A stretch of DNA of 64,000 nt from Pedococcus_A sp963730585 (GCA_963730585.1 CAVSSL010000011.1:620001-684000); one strand, 5' to 3'; counted from the stretch's first letter, positions 17,613 through 30,388 are shown. Notes: generated by a model not told the origin, from the sequence alone. Made by a program: numbers and translations.

Positions 17613-18473
17613 TCAGAGGTGGACGGCTCCCCCACCCACCTCGAGGACGAGCCCGCCCACCTGGACGACCCCGTCCTCGGAGACGGTCAGGTCGAGCGTC
17701 GAGGGGCGGCCCACCTCGGCCCCCTGCTGCACGCGCCAGGAGACACCCGTGCGCCCCTGCGCGACGAGCCAGGCACCGAGGTTTGAGCACGCCGAGCCGG
17801 TCGCGGGGTCCTCGACGACGGCCGTGCCCTGGGTGAACAGGGCGCGCGCCTCCACGGTGTCGGGTCCGGTCGGCGCCCACAGGTAGACGAGGGTCTCGCC
17901 ACCCCGGGTGCCCATCCCGGCATACCGGCGCATGAGCGCGGCGTCGCCCGTGGCGCGCCGCACCGCCTCCACCGACGCCGCCTGGGCGATGATCTGCCCG
18001 CTGCCGGTGCTGACCTGCTGCACCGGCCCGACCAGGTCGCCGGCCTCCAGGCCGATGGTGGGGGCGATGTCCGCCGGCTCGAAGTCGCGCTCGACCTTGC
18101 CCTCGTTGGCGGTGAGCACCCACTCGTTCCCGTTCGCCCGCACCGGGATCACGCCGGCCGGCATCGACAGCCTCACCCGGTCGCCGGTGTCGAGCAGGTC
18201 GCGGACCACGTGCGCCGTCCCCAGCGTGGGGTGCCCGGCGAAGGCCATCTCGTAGTGGGGGGTGAAGATGCGCACCCGGGCGTCGGCCCTCGGGTGGTAC
18301 TCGCCGTCAGGCGGGAGCACGAAGGTCGTCTCGGAGAGGTTGAACTGCCGGGCGAGGCCCTGCATCTGGTCCTCGTCGAGCTCCGCGGCGTCCTCGAAGA
18401 CGCAGAGCGGGTTCCCCGAGAAGGGGTCGCCCTCGTTGGCGAAGACGTTCAGCAAGCGGAACTCCAGCCTCAT
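17613..18473 (-). CDS. PhzF family isomerase/epimerase-like protein
   Basis: 286 residues. The diaminopimelate-epimerase-like fold of PhzF is seen from FRLLNVFANEGDPFSGNPL, the catalytic Glu in FNLSETTFVLPP, MAFAGHPTLGTAHV and VEDPATGSACSNLGAWL. PhzF itself isomerises DHHA in phenazine synthesis, but no phenazine genes are present, so this is a general family member of unknown substrate. The ATG at 18473 lies 34 bases from the divergent phosphatase gene. A GTATGCCG octamer is read as a TAT GCC pair. Confidence 0.82.
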   Translation of the reverse strand: MRLEFRLLNVFANEGDPFSGNPLCVFEDAAELDEDQMQGLARQFNLSETTFVLPPDGEYHPRADARVRIFTPHYEMAFAGHPTLGTAHVVRDLLDTGDRVRLSMPAGVIPVRANGNEWVLTANEGKVERDFEPADIAPTIGLEAGDLVGPVQQVSTGSGQIIAQAASVEAVRRATGDAALMRRYAGMGTRGGETLVYLWAPTGPDTVEARALFTQGTAVVEDPATGSACSNLGAWLVAQGRTGVSWRVQQGAEVGRPSTLDLTVSEDGVVQVGGLVLEVGGGAVHL

Positions 18474-18507
18474 GGCCCCACTCTGGCAGACCCGTAGGGT
18501 GACGCGT

Positions 18508-19155
18508 GTGGAGAGCGGCCAAGAGGTGACGGAGCAGGTGCGGACCGAGCAGACGACGGCGGTGAAGGCGCCCGAGGGGCGGCTCGTGCTGGTGCGCCAC
18601 GGCGAGACGGAGTGGTCGCGCACCGGTCAGCACACCGGGGTGACCGACCTCCCGCTCACCCCGGCGGGCGAGGAGGCGGCCCGCGGACTGGCCGACGCGA
18701 TGAAGGACTTCGACTTCTCGCTCGTCCTGTCGTCACCGCTGCAGCGGGCACGGCGCACGGCCGAGCTGGCCGGGCTGCGGCCGGAGGTCGACCCGGACCT
18801 CGCGGAGTGGGACTACGGCGCCTACGAGGGCCTGACGACGCCGCAGGTCCGCGAGCGCCTCGGCTACGACTGGACCGTCTTCGAGCACGGGGTCGCCCCG
18901 GGTGAGACGCCCGGGGAGACCGTCGAGGAGGTCGCCGCCCGCGCCTCCCGGGTGGTGCGGCGGGCCGTCGAGGCGATGACCTCCGGTGACGTCGTCCTCG
19001 TGGCACACGGACACCTGCTGCGGGTGCTCACCTCTGTCTTCCTCCAGAAGGAGCCGCGGTTCGGCGCCCAGCTGCTGCTCGACGCGGGTGCCGTCAGCGT
19101 CCTGGAGTTCGAGAAGGAGCTGCCCGCGGTCCGACTCTGGAACCGGCCCGCCTGA
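18508..19155 (+). CDS. Histidine phosphatase family protein
   Basis: About 215 residues from a GTG start; GTG at 18499 and 18526 are alternatives. The catalytic motif is LVLVRHGETEW (phosphohistidine), the second arginine lies in SSPLQRARRTAEL, and the second histidine in VVLVAHGHLLRV. The AEWDYGAYEGLTTPQV block is typical of phosphoglycerate-mutase-like acid phosphatases in actinobacteria. The substrate is unknown. Its TGA stop sits in the three-base loop of a perfect hairpin (GCCCGCC-TGA-GGCGGGC, 19146-19162). Confidence 0.85.
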   Translation: MESGQEVTEQVRTEQTTAVKAPEGRLVLVRHGETEWSRTGQHTGVTDLPLTPAGEEAARGLADAMKDFDFSLVLSSPLQRARRTAELAGLRPEVDPDLAEWDYGAYEGLTTPQVRERLGYDWTVFEHGVAPGETPGETVEEVAARASRVVRRAVEAMTSGDVVLVAHGHLLRVLTSVFLQKEPRFGAQLLLDAGAVSVLEFEKELPAVRLWNRPA

Positions 19156-19199
19156 GGCGGGCGACCGGCACGCGCCCGGCCGCCACGCGGCATACCCCT

Positions 19200-19221
19200 C
19201 CCCTGCCCCTCAGGGCAGGGG
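19200..19221. terminator. Hairpin between the converging phosphatase and glutamate-cysteine ligase genes
   Basis: CCCCTGCCC (19200-19208) pairs with GGGCAGGGG (19213-19221) around the loop CTCA. No U tract follows on either strand, so termination efficiency is uncertain. The ligase stop codon overlaps the loop. Confidence 0.4.
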
Positions 19222-20692
19222 CCAGGTGTGCACCGGCTCGTTGCTGTGCATGTGGCCGTGGTAGGTCTCGAGCATCCGGCTCAGGGCTGCCTGGCGGTCC
19301 AGGCCCTGCTGCTCGAGCCGCTCCACGGCCTGGGTCTGCCACGTCGCGCCGTTGCTGCCCGTCTTGCAGCGTCCCTCGATCACGCTGAGGTAGCGGTCGC
19401 GCACCGCGTCGGAGACTCCCCACTCCTGGAGTCCCTCGTGGGCCAGCGGCAGCAGGTGGCGCAGCACCAGCTCGTCGACGCTGACCTGGCCGTAGCCCGG
19501 CCAGTAGAGCGTCGCGTCGATGCCGTCGCGGGCCGCGCTGTGGAAGTTCTGCTCGGCCACGCCGAAGCTCATCTTGGTCCAGACCGGGCGGTCGTCGGAG
19601 GCCAGCTTGCGGATGACGCCGTAGTAGAAGGCGGCGTTGGCCATGACGTCGACGATGGTGGGCCCGGCGGGCAGCACCCGGTTCTCGACCCGCAGGTGGG
19701 GTCGGTCGTGCACGATGTCGTAGATCGGCCGGTTCCAGCGGTAGACGGTGCCGTTGTGCAGCCGCAGCTCGGCGAGCGACGGCGCCTCCCCCGCCTCCAG
19801 CTTGGCCACCGGGTCCTCGTCGGAGATGTCCGCGAGCAGAGCCGGGAAGTAGCGCACGTTCTCCTCGAACAGGTCGAAGATCGACGTGATCCAGCGCTCG
19901 CCGAAGAAGACCCGGGGCCGCACGCCCTGGTTCTTCAGCTCGACACTGCGGGTGTCGGTGGCCTGGCTGAACAGCTCGATCCGGGTCTCGGCGTGCAGGC
20001 GCTGCCCGAAGAAGAAGGGCGAGTTGGCGGCCAGGGCGATCTGCGGGGCGACCAGCGCCTGCGCCGCGTTCCAGTGGGCCGCGAAGTCCGACGGCGCCAC
20101 CTGCAGGTGCAGCTGGACGCTGGTGCAGGCCGACTCGGGGGCGATGGTGTCGCAGTAGGTCGCGACCCGCTCCCCCGTCGGGCCCTCGATGTCGAGGTAG
20201 ATGTCCTCACCCCGGGCCACGAAGATCGAGTCGTTGAGCGCGGTGTAGCGGTTGTTGGCGCTGATCCACTCGCCCTGGAAGTGCTCGGGCATGATCGTCG
20301 GCAGGATGCCGACCGCCACGATGTGCGCCCCGTGTTGGGCAGCCCCCTTGTCGGCCCGGGTCAGCGACGCGCGCAGCTCCTCCTCGAGGTGCAGGGCGGT
20401 GTCGCCGGGCAGCGGCCGGGGCGGGACGTTGAGCTCGATGTTGTAGCGCGCCAGCTCGGTCTGGTAGTCCGGATCGGCGATCGCCTCGAGCACCTCGGCG
20501 TTGGCGAACTTCGGCTGGTAGTGCTCGTCGACGAGGTTGAGCTCGATCTCGAGCCCCGTCATCGGGACGGTCGAACTCGAAGTGGCTCTGGGAGAGCATG
20601 CGTTCGAAGACGTCCAGGTTCTGGCGCACCTTCTCGCGGTACCGCTGTCGCTGCTCGCGCGTGTAGCTCTGCGCGGTGACCTCTTCTCCCAA
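19210..20692 (-). pseudogene. Glutamate-cysteine ligase family protein, frame broken by one extra base near 20565
   Basis: The long part encodes MTGLEIELNLVDEHYQPKF, RYNIELNVPPRPLPG, QGEWISANNRYTALND and CTSVQLHLQV, the pattern of actinobacterial carboxylate-amine ligases of the glutamate-cysteine ligase type. The matching N terminus (LGEEVTAQSYTREQRQRYRE...FEFDRP) begins at a TTG (20692) behind a strong AGGAGG site but is in another frame. The minus strand reads CGTCCCGATGACG where CGTCCGATGACG would join DRP to MTGLE. The total length is 3n+1. The remaining frame could start at the ATG at 20562 but would lack about 43 conserved residues. It is a real mutation or an assembly error. Confidence 0.78.
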
Positions 20693-20876
20693 CGGGACCT
20701 CCTGACGGTGACGGCCTGCCGTTTCCCTGCAACGACCCAACCACACCGGTGCCGCGGTGGCCACCGGTTCGGGCCTGCCCTGTCGCAGCCCCCGAGTGCT
20801 CATTCTCACGGGCCGATCGGGGGCTCGCCCGGCGAAATCAGCGGCGCTGTCGGCGGCCTCTCCTAACCTGCCTGTC

Positions 20877-22067
20877 GTGCGCCTGATCCACACCTCCGAC
20901 TGGCACCTGGGGCGGTCCTTCCACCAGGTGGGGCTGCTCGACGCCCAGGCTGCCTTCATCGACCACCTGGTCGAGACGGTGCGGTCCGAGTCGGTCGACG
21001 CGGTGCTGGTCTCCGGCGACGTCTACGACCGCGCGCTGCCGGCGCCCGACACCGTCGAGCTGCTGTCCGAGGCGGTCACGCGCCTCATCGATGCGGGAGC
21101 GCAGGTGGTGCTCTCGAGCGGCAACCACGACTCGGCCATCAGGCTCGGCTTCGCCGCCCGGCTGCTCGAGCGGTCGGGGCTGCACATCCGCTCGTCGGTC
21201 GGCTCCATCGGGCGGCCCGTGCTCGTCGACGGCGTGGCGATCTACCCGCTGCCCTACCTCGAGCCGTCCCTCGCGGCCGACCCGCTCGGGGCCACGGAGC
21301 GCACCCACGCCGGCGTGCTCGCCGCCGCCATGGACCGGGTGCGGGCCGACCGGGCCGGGCGGCCGGGGCGCTCCGTCGTCATGGCGCACGCGTTCGTCAA
21401 CGGCGGGGCGACCAGCGACTCCGAGCGCGACATCACCGTCGGTGGCGTCGCGATGGTGCACCCGCGGGTCTTCGACGGCAGCGACTACGTCGCCCTGGGC
21501 CACCTGCACGGGCGCCAGCAGGTCGACGAGACGGTCCGCTACTCCGGCTCCCCGGTGGCGATGTCGTTCAGCGAGGCGTCGCACACCAAGGGCTCCTGGG
21601 TCGTCGACGTCGACTCCTCCGGCGTGCGCGTCGAGCAGCTCGAGGCACCGGTGCTGCGGCCGCTGGCCATCCTGCGCGGCGACCTCGCCGACCTGCTCGA
21701 GCGGCCCGACCACCGCCCTGCCGAGACGGCGTGGTGCCAGGTCACCCTCACCGACGCCGTGCGTCCCCTCGGCGCCATGGAGCAGGTGCGGCGCCGGTTC
21801 CCGCACACCCTGTCGCTCCAGTTCGACCCCCAGGGAGCGCCGGTGCCGGTGAGCTCGTATGCCGCCCGCGTCGCCGCCCGCTCCGAGGTCGACGTCTGCT
21901 GTGACTTCCTGTCGCACGTGCGCTCCGGCCACGGAGCCACCGAGTCCGAGCGGGAGGTCGTCGCCATCGCGGTCGAGGCGGCTCGCCTCCAGCGGGCCAC
22001 CCGTGACGGAGAGGGCACCTCGAGCCGAGAGGCCGCGGGCACGGCCCGGCACGAGGGCGTCGCATGA
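20877..22067 (+). CDS. sbcD: Exonuclease SbcD (Mre11-like nuclease subunit)
   Basis: 396 residues from GTG. Metallophosphatase motifs run in order: IHTSDWHLGRSF, SGDVYDRALP, SSGNHDSAIRL, VMAHAFVNGG and YVALGHLHGRQQ, giving the two-metal active site. SbcD with SbcC forms the bacterial Mre11-Rad50 complex, which cuts hairpins and protein-blocked DNA ends. The stop overlaps the sbcC start (ATGA, 22064-22067), the classical sbcDC arrangement. It diverges from the ligase gene. Confidence 0.93.
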   Translation: MRLIHTSDWHLGRSFHQVGLLDAQAAFIDHLVETVRSESVDAVLVSGDVYDRALPAPDTVELLSEAVTRLIDAGAQVVLSSGNHDSAIRLGFAARLLERSGLHIRSSVGSIGRPVLVDGVAIYPLPYLEPSLAADPLGATERTHAGVLAAAMDRVRADRAGRPGRSVVMAHAFVNGGATSDSERDITVGGVAMVHPRVFDGSDYVALGHLHGRQQVDETVRYSGSPVAMSFSEASHTKGSWVVDVDSSGVRVEQLEAPVLRPLAILRGDLADLLERPDHRPAETAWCQVTLTDAVRPLGAMEQVRRRFPHTLSLQFDPQGAPVPVSSYAARVAARSEVDVCCDFLSHVRSGHGATESEREVVAIAVEAARLQRATRDGEGTSSREAAGTARHEGVA

Positions 22068-25000
22068 GGCTGCACCGCCTCTCGATGACCGCCTTCGGCC
22101 CCTTCGCGGGCACCGTCGACATCGACTTCGACGAGGTCTCGTCGGCCGGGCTGTTCCTCATCCGCGGTGCGACGGGCGCGGGCAAGACCAGCATCCTCGA
22201 CGCCATCTGCTTCGCCCTGTATGCCGACGTGCCCGGCGCCCGCCCCTCCGGGCGGACCCTGCGCAGCGACCACGCGCCCCGCGACGCCGTGCCCGAGGTG
22301 ACCGTGGAGTTCACCGCCTCCGGCCGCCGGTTCCGCGTCACGCGTTCGCCGGAGTTCCTGCGCCCCAAGAAGCGTGGGGAGGGCGAGACGAAGTCACCCG
22401 CGCGCGTCGTGCTGCACGAGCAGATCGGTGGCACCTGGGTCGGCAAGGACAACCGCCACGACGACGTGGCCGCCGTGCTCCGCGAGGTGCTCGGGATGGG
22501 GCTCGAGCAGTTCAGCAAGGTGGTGCTGCTGCCCCAGGGCGAGTTCGCTGCCTTCCTCAGGGCCACGCCGGAGGCACGACGCGAGGTGCTCGAGCGCCTC
22601 TTCGACGTCTCCTCCTACGCCGCCGTCGAGGACTGGCTGGCCGCCGAACGCCGCCGCACCGGAGAGCAGCTCGCCGCCCACCAGCGCGGCCTCGCCACCG
22701 ACTTGGCACGTCTGGCCGACGCCGTGGCCGATGCCCCGGTCGAAGCCTTGGCCGACATGCCGGACTGGCGCGACCTGGAGCCGCACCAGGTGGGCGAGCA
22801 CTGTCCGCGCCTGCAGGCTTTGCTCGAGGCGCACGCTGCGCAGGCCCTCGCCGCGCTCGACGCCGCCACGACGTCGGCTGCCGCTGCCGCGACCAGCCAG
22901 CACGAGGCCGAACGGGTGCTGGCGGCCCAAGCCCGTGCGCGAGCGGCCGCGGCGCGGCTGGCCCAGCTGGACCAGGCCGGTGACCTCTACCAGCAGGCCC
23001 GTGAGGCGTTGGACCGCGCTGCCCGGGCTGCCGCTGTCAGCGGCGAGCTGAAGGCGCTCGAGCGTGCCGAGGCTGCCTTCCGGGCGGCGGCCGCGACCGC
23101 TGAGCACACGGCGCTGACGCTCTCCCGGTTCGGGGTGGTCGACCGGGGGCTGGAGGGGGTCGCGTCGTGGGCGGAGCAGCTCGCTGCGCACGAGGAGGGC
23201 CTCGCCGAGGCGGTGCGCCTGCACCGGGCCCTCGCCGAGCGGACCCGCCGTCGCGCGGCGCTGGACGCCCAGGCGCTCGCTGCGGATGACGCGGCAGCGC
23301 AGCTCAGCGGCACCGACGTCGAGCTGGCGGCCCGCTGCGCCGCAGCCGAGGAGCGGCTGGAGCAGGCCAGGGCCGCCGCGGCCTCCCTTGACGGTCTTCG
23401 CTCGCGGCTGCGGGACGCCGAGCAGCTGCTGCGCGTCCGCCTCGAGCACGAGCAGGGCGAGGCCGTCCGCGCCGCGCTCGTCAACCAGGTGGCGACCGCC
23501 CGCACGAGCGAGCAGGAACGCCGCGAGCACCTGCTCGACCTGCGCGAGGCCCGGCTCGCCAACATGGCCGGCGAGCTCGCCGAGGGCCTCACCGCCGGTG
23601 ACGCCTGCCCGGTCTGCGGTTCAGGCGAGCACCCCCAGCCCGCGGTCCGTACCGTCGAGGTCGGCGCCGACGACATCGCCGACGCCGAGGCTGCCTGGAC
23701 CACCGCCCAGCAGGCGCACGCCGCCCTGGAGCGCGAGCTGGTCGCTGCCGACACCGAGGCCGCTGCGCGGGTCGAGGTCCTGGGCATGCCGCTGCCCGAG
23801 GAAGCCGCCCTGCGCGAGGCAGCCGCGGTGGCACGCTCCGAGGCGGCCCGCGCCGAGCAGCTCGCGTCCCAGGTGGCCACCCTCGAGCACGCGGTCGCCA
23901 CGGCGCGGACCGAGCGGGAGTCGCTCGCCCGCCGTGGTGAGGCCCTGCGCGCCGAGGCCGTCAGCGCCCGCTCGGCCCTCGAGGAGCTCGAGCGGTCCGC
24001 CGCCCGGGACCTCGAGTCGCTGCGGTCCCTGGTCGACACCCACGGGCGCCTGTGCCCGTGCGCCCAGCACGGCAACGCCAACATCACTGACGCGGAGGTC
24101 ACCGACGAAAGCGTCACCGGCCCGGCCGCCGCCGACGCGACCGCCACACTGACGGAGCACCGGGAGACCGCCCTCGCGGCCCAGCGGCACGTCGACGCCC
24201 TGCGCTCCCTCGCCTCCGCCGAGGAGACGAGGCGCGCGGCCGCCGACGCGGCGGCGGCCGCCCTGGCCGAGCAGGACTTCACCGACGCCGACGACGCCCG
24301 GGCCGCCCAGCTCCCGGCGGTGGAGCGCTCCCGCCTTCAGCAGCTGTGCGAGGAGGTGGTCCGCGCTCGCACCGAGGCTGAGGCGGTACTGGCCGACCCC
24401 GAGGTGAAGACAGCCGCAGACCTTGACCCACCTGACCTGGAGGCCCTGCGGGCGCTGGCCACCGAGGCGCACAGCGCGCTGCTGCAGGCCAAGGACGCCG
24501 AGACACTGGCGCGGCGCACCCTCACCGCGGTCTCGCGCCTGCAGGCAGACCTCGTGCGCCAGTGCGAGGAGCTCGGCCCTCTGGCGGAGCGGCACGCCCT
24601 GGTGCGCGACCTCGCCGACACCTTCGCCGGCACGGGCGGCAACAACGCCCTGCGGATGCGCCTGTCCGCCTTCGTCCTCGCCGCTCGACTGGAGAAGGTC
24701 GCCGAGCTGGCCAACGAGCGCCTGGCCGTGATGGGCGACGGGCGCTACCGGCTCCAGCACTCCGACGACCTCGCGGCCCGCGGCGCCCGCAGCGGCCTGG
24801 GCCTGCGGGTGCAGGACCTGTGGACCGGGCAGACCCGCGACACCTCGACCCTCTCCGGTGGCGAGGCGTTCATGGCTTCGCTCGCCCTCGCGCTCGGACT
24901 CGCCGACGCGGTGCGGGAGGAGTCGGGCGGGTTCGACCTGCAGACCCTCTTCGTCGACGAGGGATTCGGCACCCTCGACGACGAGAGCCTCGAACAGGTG

Positions 25001-25165
25001 ATGGGGGTCCTCGACGGCCTGCGCGAGGGCGGCCGCGCGGTGGGCGTGGTCAGCCACGTGGCCGAGCTTCGCACCCGCATCCCCTGCCAGGTGACGGTCC
25101 ACAAGACGGAGAGCGGCTCGACCGTCCGCGTCTCGACCGCGGCCGGCGTCGACTCGGCGGCCTGA
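22064..25165 (+). CDS. sbcC: Exonuclease SbcC (Rad50-like SMC ATPase)
   Basis: 1033 residues. The Walker A region is RGATGAGKTSILDAICFAL (about 35-53). Long Ala/Glu/Arg coiled coils flank a zinc hook with CPVC in TAGDACPVCGSGEHP (about 516). The ABC signature is STLSGGEAFMASLALAL and Walker B is LQTLFVDEGFGTLD. It is the ATPase and tether of the SbcCD nuclease. A second CPC pair (GRLCPCAQHG) lies in the returning coil, which is less usual. Only one GTATGCCG octamer occurs in this 3.1-kb gene. Confidence 0.93.
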   Translation: MRLHRLSMTAFGPFAGTVDIDFDEVSSAGLFLIRGATGAGKTSILDAICFALYADVPGARPSGRTLRSDHAPRDAVPEVTVEFTASGRRFRVTRSPEFLRPKKRGEGETKSPARVVLHEQIGGTWVGKDNRHDDVAAVLREVLGMGLEQFSKVVLLPQGEFAAFLRATPEARREVLERLFDVSSYAAVEDWLAAERRRTGEQLAAHQRGLATDLARLADAVADAPVEALADMPDWRDLEPHQVGEHCPRLQALLEAHAAQALAALDAATTSAAAAATSQHEAERVLAAQARARAAAARLAQLDQAGDLYQQAREALDRAARAAAVSGELKALERAEAAFRAAAATAEHTALTLSRFGVVDRGLEGVASWAEQLAAHEEGLAEAVRLHRALAERTRRRAALDAQALAADDAAAQLSGTDVELAARCAAAEERLEQARAAAASLDGLRSRLRDAEQLLRVRLEHEQGEAVRAALVNQVATARTSEQERREHLLDLREARLANMAGELAEGLTAGDACPVCGSGEHPQPAVRTVEVGADDIADAEAAWTTAQQAHAALERELVAADTEAAARVEVLGMPLPEEAALREAAAVARSEAARAEQLASQVATLEHAVATARTERESLARRGEALRAEAVSARSALEELERSAARDLESLRSLVDTHGRLCPCAQHGNANITDAEVTDESVTGPAAADATATLTEHRETALAAQRHVDALRSLASAEETRRAAADAAAAALAEQDFTDADDARAAQLPAVERSRLQQLCEEVVRARTEAEAVLADPEVKTAADLDPPDLEALRALATEAHSALLQAKDAETLARRTLTAVSRLQADLVRQCEELGPLAERHALVRDLADTFAGTGGNNALRMRLSAFVLAARLEKVAELANERLAVMGDGRYRLQHSDDLAARGARSGLGLRVQDLWTGQTRDTSTLSGGEAFMASLALALGLADAVREESGGFDLQTLFVDEGFGTLDDESLEQVMGVLDGLREGGRAVGVVSHVAELRTRIPCQVTVHKTESGSTVRVSTAAGVDSAA

Positions 25166-25170
25166 GACCG

Positions 25171-25206
25171 CGACGAGGGGCCCGGCAGGTGCCGGGCCCC
25201 TCGTCG
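25171..25206. terminator. Strong hairpin terminator between sbcC and gcvP
   Basis: A perfect 16-base-pair stem (CGACGAGGGGCCCGGC at 25171-25186, its complement at 25191-25206) with loop AGGT starts six bases after the sbcC stop. It is symmetric and can serve sbcC and the converging gcvP. There is no U tract, as is common for actinobacterial terminators. Confidence 0.7.
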
Positions 25207-25243
25207 TCTCACCTCTCAGCCGTGCGCCGTCACTCGCGCGTGG

Positions 25244-28117
<2,874 letters not shown>

Positions 28118-28179
28118 GAGGCTCCTGACACGATGCGACGAAGGATGCCTCCCCATCTGTCACGCCGACGCGAGGTCGT

Positions 28180-28300
28180 CGCTCCAGAGGTGCCTGATCC
28201 GCGCGGTCCTGGCGCCTGAGAGGTTCCGGGGAGTTTGCCCCTTCGGCGCCCCGCCGTGCCGCCGTGGCGACGGCACGCGGGGACTCTCCCGCGCGGGGTG
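28180..28300 (-). promoter_or_regulatory. Glycine riboswitch (single aptamer) upstream of gcvP
   Basis: On the minus strand the conserved glycine aptamer core is seen: GGGAGAGTCC, then GGCGCCGAAGGGGCAAA, CTCCCCGGAACCTCTCAGGC and GGATCAGGCACCTCTGGAG. Only one aptamer is present; tandem glycine riboswitches have two. A small hairpin (CGACG...CGTCG) follows before the gcvP ribosome-binding site. A -10-like TAGATT lies just upstream (about 28313-28318). Glycine binding most likely switches gcvP on, as in other glycine-cleavage operons (established for the class, inferred here). Confidence 0.9.
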
Positions 28301-28323
28301 TTCAGCACGTCAAATCTACAGCA

Positions 28324-28353
28324 GAGCCCGCCTCCCCGGGGGAAGGCGGGCTC
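28324..28353 (-). terminator. Terminator of the 28378-28959 merR gene
   Basis: GAGCCCGCCT and AGGCGGGCTC form a perfect ten-base-pair stem with a GC-rich loop, 25 bases beyond the merR stop. It separates the merR-containing operon from the gcvP riboswitch. On the minus strand the sequence TGCTGTAGATTTG follows, with only a weak U stretch. Confidence 0.65.
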
Positions 28354-28377
28354 GCGCGAGACGGGTGTGGGAGCGGC

Positions 28378-28959
<582 letters not shown>

Positions 28960-29113
28960 GGCGCTCACCTCCTGTGAAACTACACTGCTCGTATTACGGG
29001 ACTCCCCGACGGTACGGCCGGACAACACAGCACGTCAACGACCTCTGGAGCCTTCGACCTCGGCGTGTCGCGGCCTCACGGCATACCCTCGACGTCCAGT
29101 TGAGGGTGACGTT

Positions 29114-29638
29114 TCAGCGCTCCGGGGGCTCCGGCGGCTCCGACTCGGCGCCGGACTCGGTGCCAGACTCCCCCGGCTTCTCGAAGTCCTCGGCCGAGAC
29201 GTGGTCGAGGAACTCCTTGAACTTCTCCACCTCGTCGTCCTCCTCCGGGGCCATCGAGACACCCGCCTCCTCGAGGAGGCTCTCGCCCGCGATGATCTCG
29301 GTGCCCGTGCGCAGGGCCAGCGCGATCGCGTCGGAGGAGCGCGAGGAGATCTCCACCTTGCCGTCGAACACCAGGGCGGCGTGGAAGACGCCCTCCTTGA
29401 GGGCGACGATGCGGACCTCCGTGAGCTGGTGCCCCAGGCCCTCGATGACGTTCTTGAGAAGGTCGTGCGTCAGCGGGCGCGGCGGCTCGATGCCCTGCTG
29501 GGCGTACGCGATGGCCGTCGCCTCCGCGGCACCGATCCAGATCGGCAGGTAGCGGTCCCCGCCACGCTCGCGCAGCAGCACGATCGGGTGGTTGGTGGGC
29601 ATCTCGACCCGGACGCCGAGGACGTCAAGAACCTTCAC
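29114..29638 (-). CDS. DUF151 / bifunctional nuclease family protein
   Basis: 174 residues: KVLDVLGVRVEMPTNHPIVL, LPIWIGAAEATAIA, LTHDLLKNVIEGLG and ISSRSSDAIALALRTG are the DUF151 signatures. Plant members degrade RNA and DNA; bacterial members such as Rv1829 are conserved but poorly characterised. A Glu/Ser-rich acidic tail of about 35 residues follows. The gene sits between the two merR-type genes, as in M. tuberculosis. Confidence 0.88.
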   Translation of the reverse strand: MKVLDVLGVRVEMPTNHPIVLLRERGGDRYLPIWIGAAEATAIAYAQQGIEPPRPLTHDLLKNVIEGLGHQLTEVRIVALKEGVFHAALVFDGKVEISSRSSDAIALALRTGTEIIAGESLLEEAGVSMAPEEDDEVEKFKEFLDHVSAEDFEKPGESGTESGAESEPPEPPER

Positions 29639-29671
29639 TCCCCCACCGTACCCCGCACCGAGACGCGCGTC

Positions 29672-30388
29672 TCAGGCCCGACCGAGACCGTCCTTGACCA
29701 GCGCGGTGTGCAGCGCGATGCACAGTCGGAGGACGTCTCCGGTCGGGTCCTCCTTGCCCGGCTGCCCGTGCTTGCCGCGCAGCGGCGCCGCCACCTGCTG
29801 CGCCAGCCCGATCTCGCGGTCGGCCGCGGTGCGGAAGGGGCGCAGGTGCCGGGGTTCGATGCCGTATGCCGCGAGGCCGGCGGCCGCGTGCGCGATGGAC
29901 AGCGCCGCCTCACCGTAGTGACCGTCGGCGTCGGTCCGCAGCAGGCCGAAGGTGTCGAGCGCGTCCATGGTGGCCGTGTCCAGCCCGGCGGAGGCTGCCA
30001 GCTCCTCACGGGTCAGGCGCAGCGTCGTGGCACGGGTCAGCTCCGCGGCCGTCGGCACGTCAGGGTCGGTCCGTGGCCTGGGCGGCTGGGGACGAACCGC
30101 GTCGCCGCCCTCGCCCGGCGGCGTGAGGCCACGGTCGAGGGCGTCGAGCGACTCGCGGATCACCTTGAGCGGCCAGAAGCGGTCGCGCTGTGCACTGAGG
30201 ATGTAGCGCAGCCGCTCGACGTCGTCCTCGGAGAAGTGCCGGTAGCCGGACGGGGTCCGCTCGGGGGTGACCAGCCCCTCGGCCTCGAGGAAGCGGAGCT
30301 TGGAGATGCTGATGTCGGGGAAGTCCGGCTTCAGCGCGTCGAGCACCGCACCGATGGTCATGGCACGCCTGACCCTGCGAGCACTCAC
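29672..30388 (-). CDS. ftsR: MerR-like transcriptional regulator FtsR
   Basis: 238 residues from GTG (an ATG nine codons further in is possible). The winged-helix start TIGAVLDALKPDFPDISISK, LRFLEAEGLVTPERTPSGYR and FSEDDVERLRYILSAQRDRF matches FtsR/Rv1828, which controls ftsZ in corynebacteria. The C-terminal half carries a second conserved domain ending in LCIALHTALVKDGLG. The gene lies directly downstream of the FHA gene. An octamer site is read here as GCA TAC (Ala-Tyr). Confidence 0.85.
   Translation of the reverse strand: MSARRVRRAMTIGAVLDALKPDFPDISISKLRFLEAEGLVTPERTPSGYRHFSEDDVERLRYILSAQRDRFWPLKVIRESLDALDRGLTPPGEGGDAVRPQPPRPRTDPDVPTAAELTRATTLRLTREELAASAGLDTATMDALDTFGLLRTDADGHYGEAALSIAHAAAGLAAYGIEPRHLRPFRTAADREIGLAQQVAAPLRGKHGQPGKEDPTGDVLRLCIALHTALVKDGLGRA

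Noticed and set aside
20555..20575. Programmed +1 frameshifting as the explanation for the ligase gene
   Set aside because: No stop codon, stimulatory structure or known recoding context beyond a CCC codon was seen, and two other genes show similar one-base gains, so mutation or assembly error is more likely.
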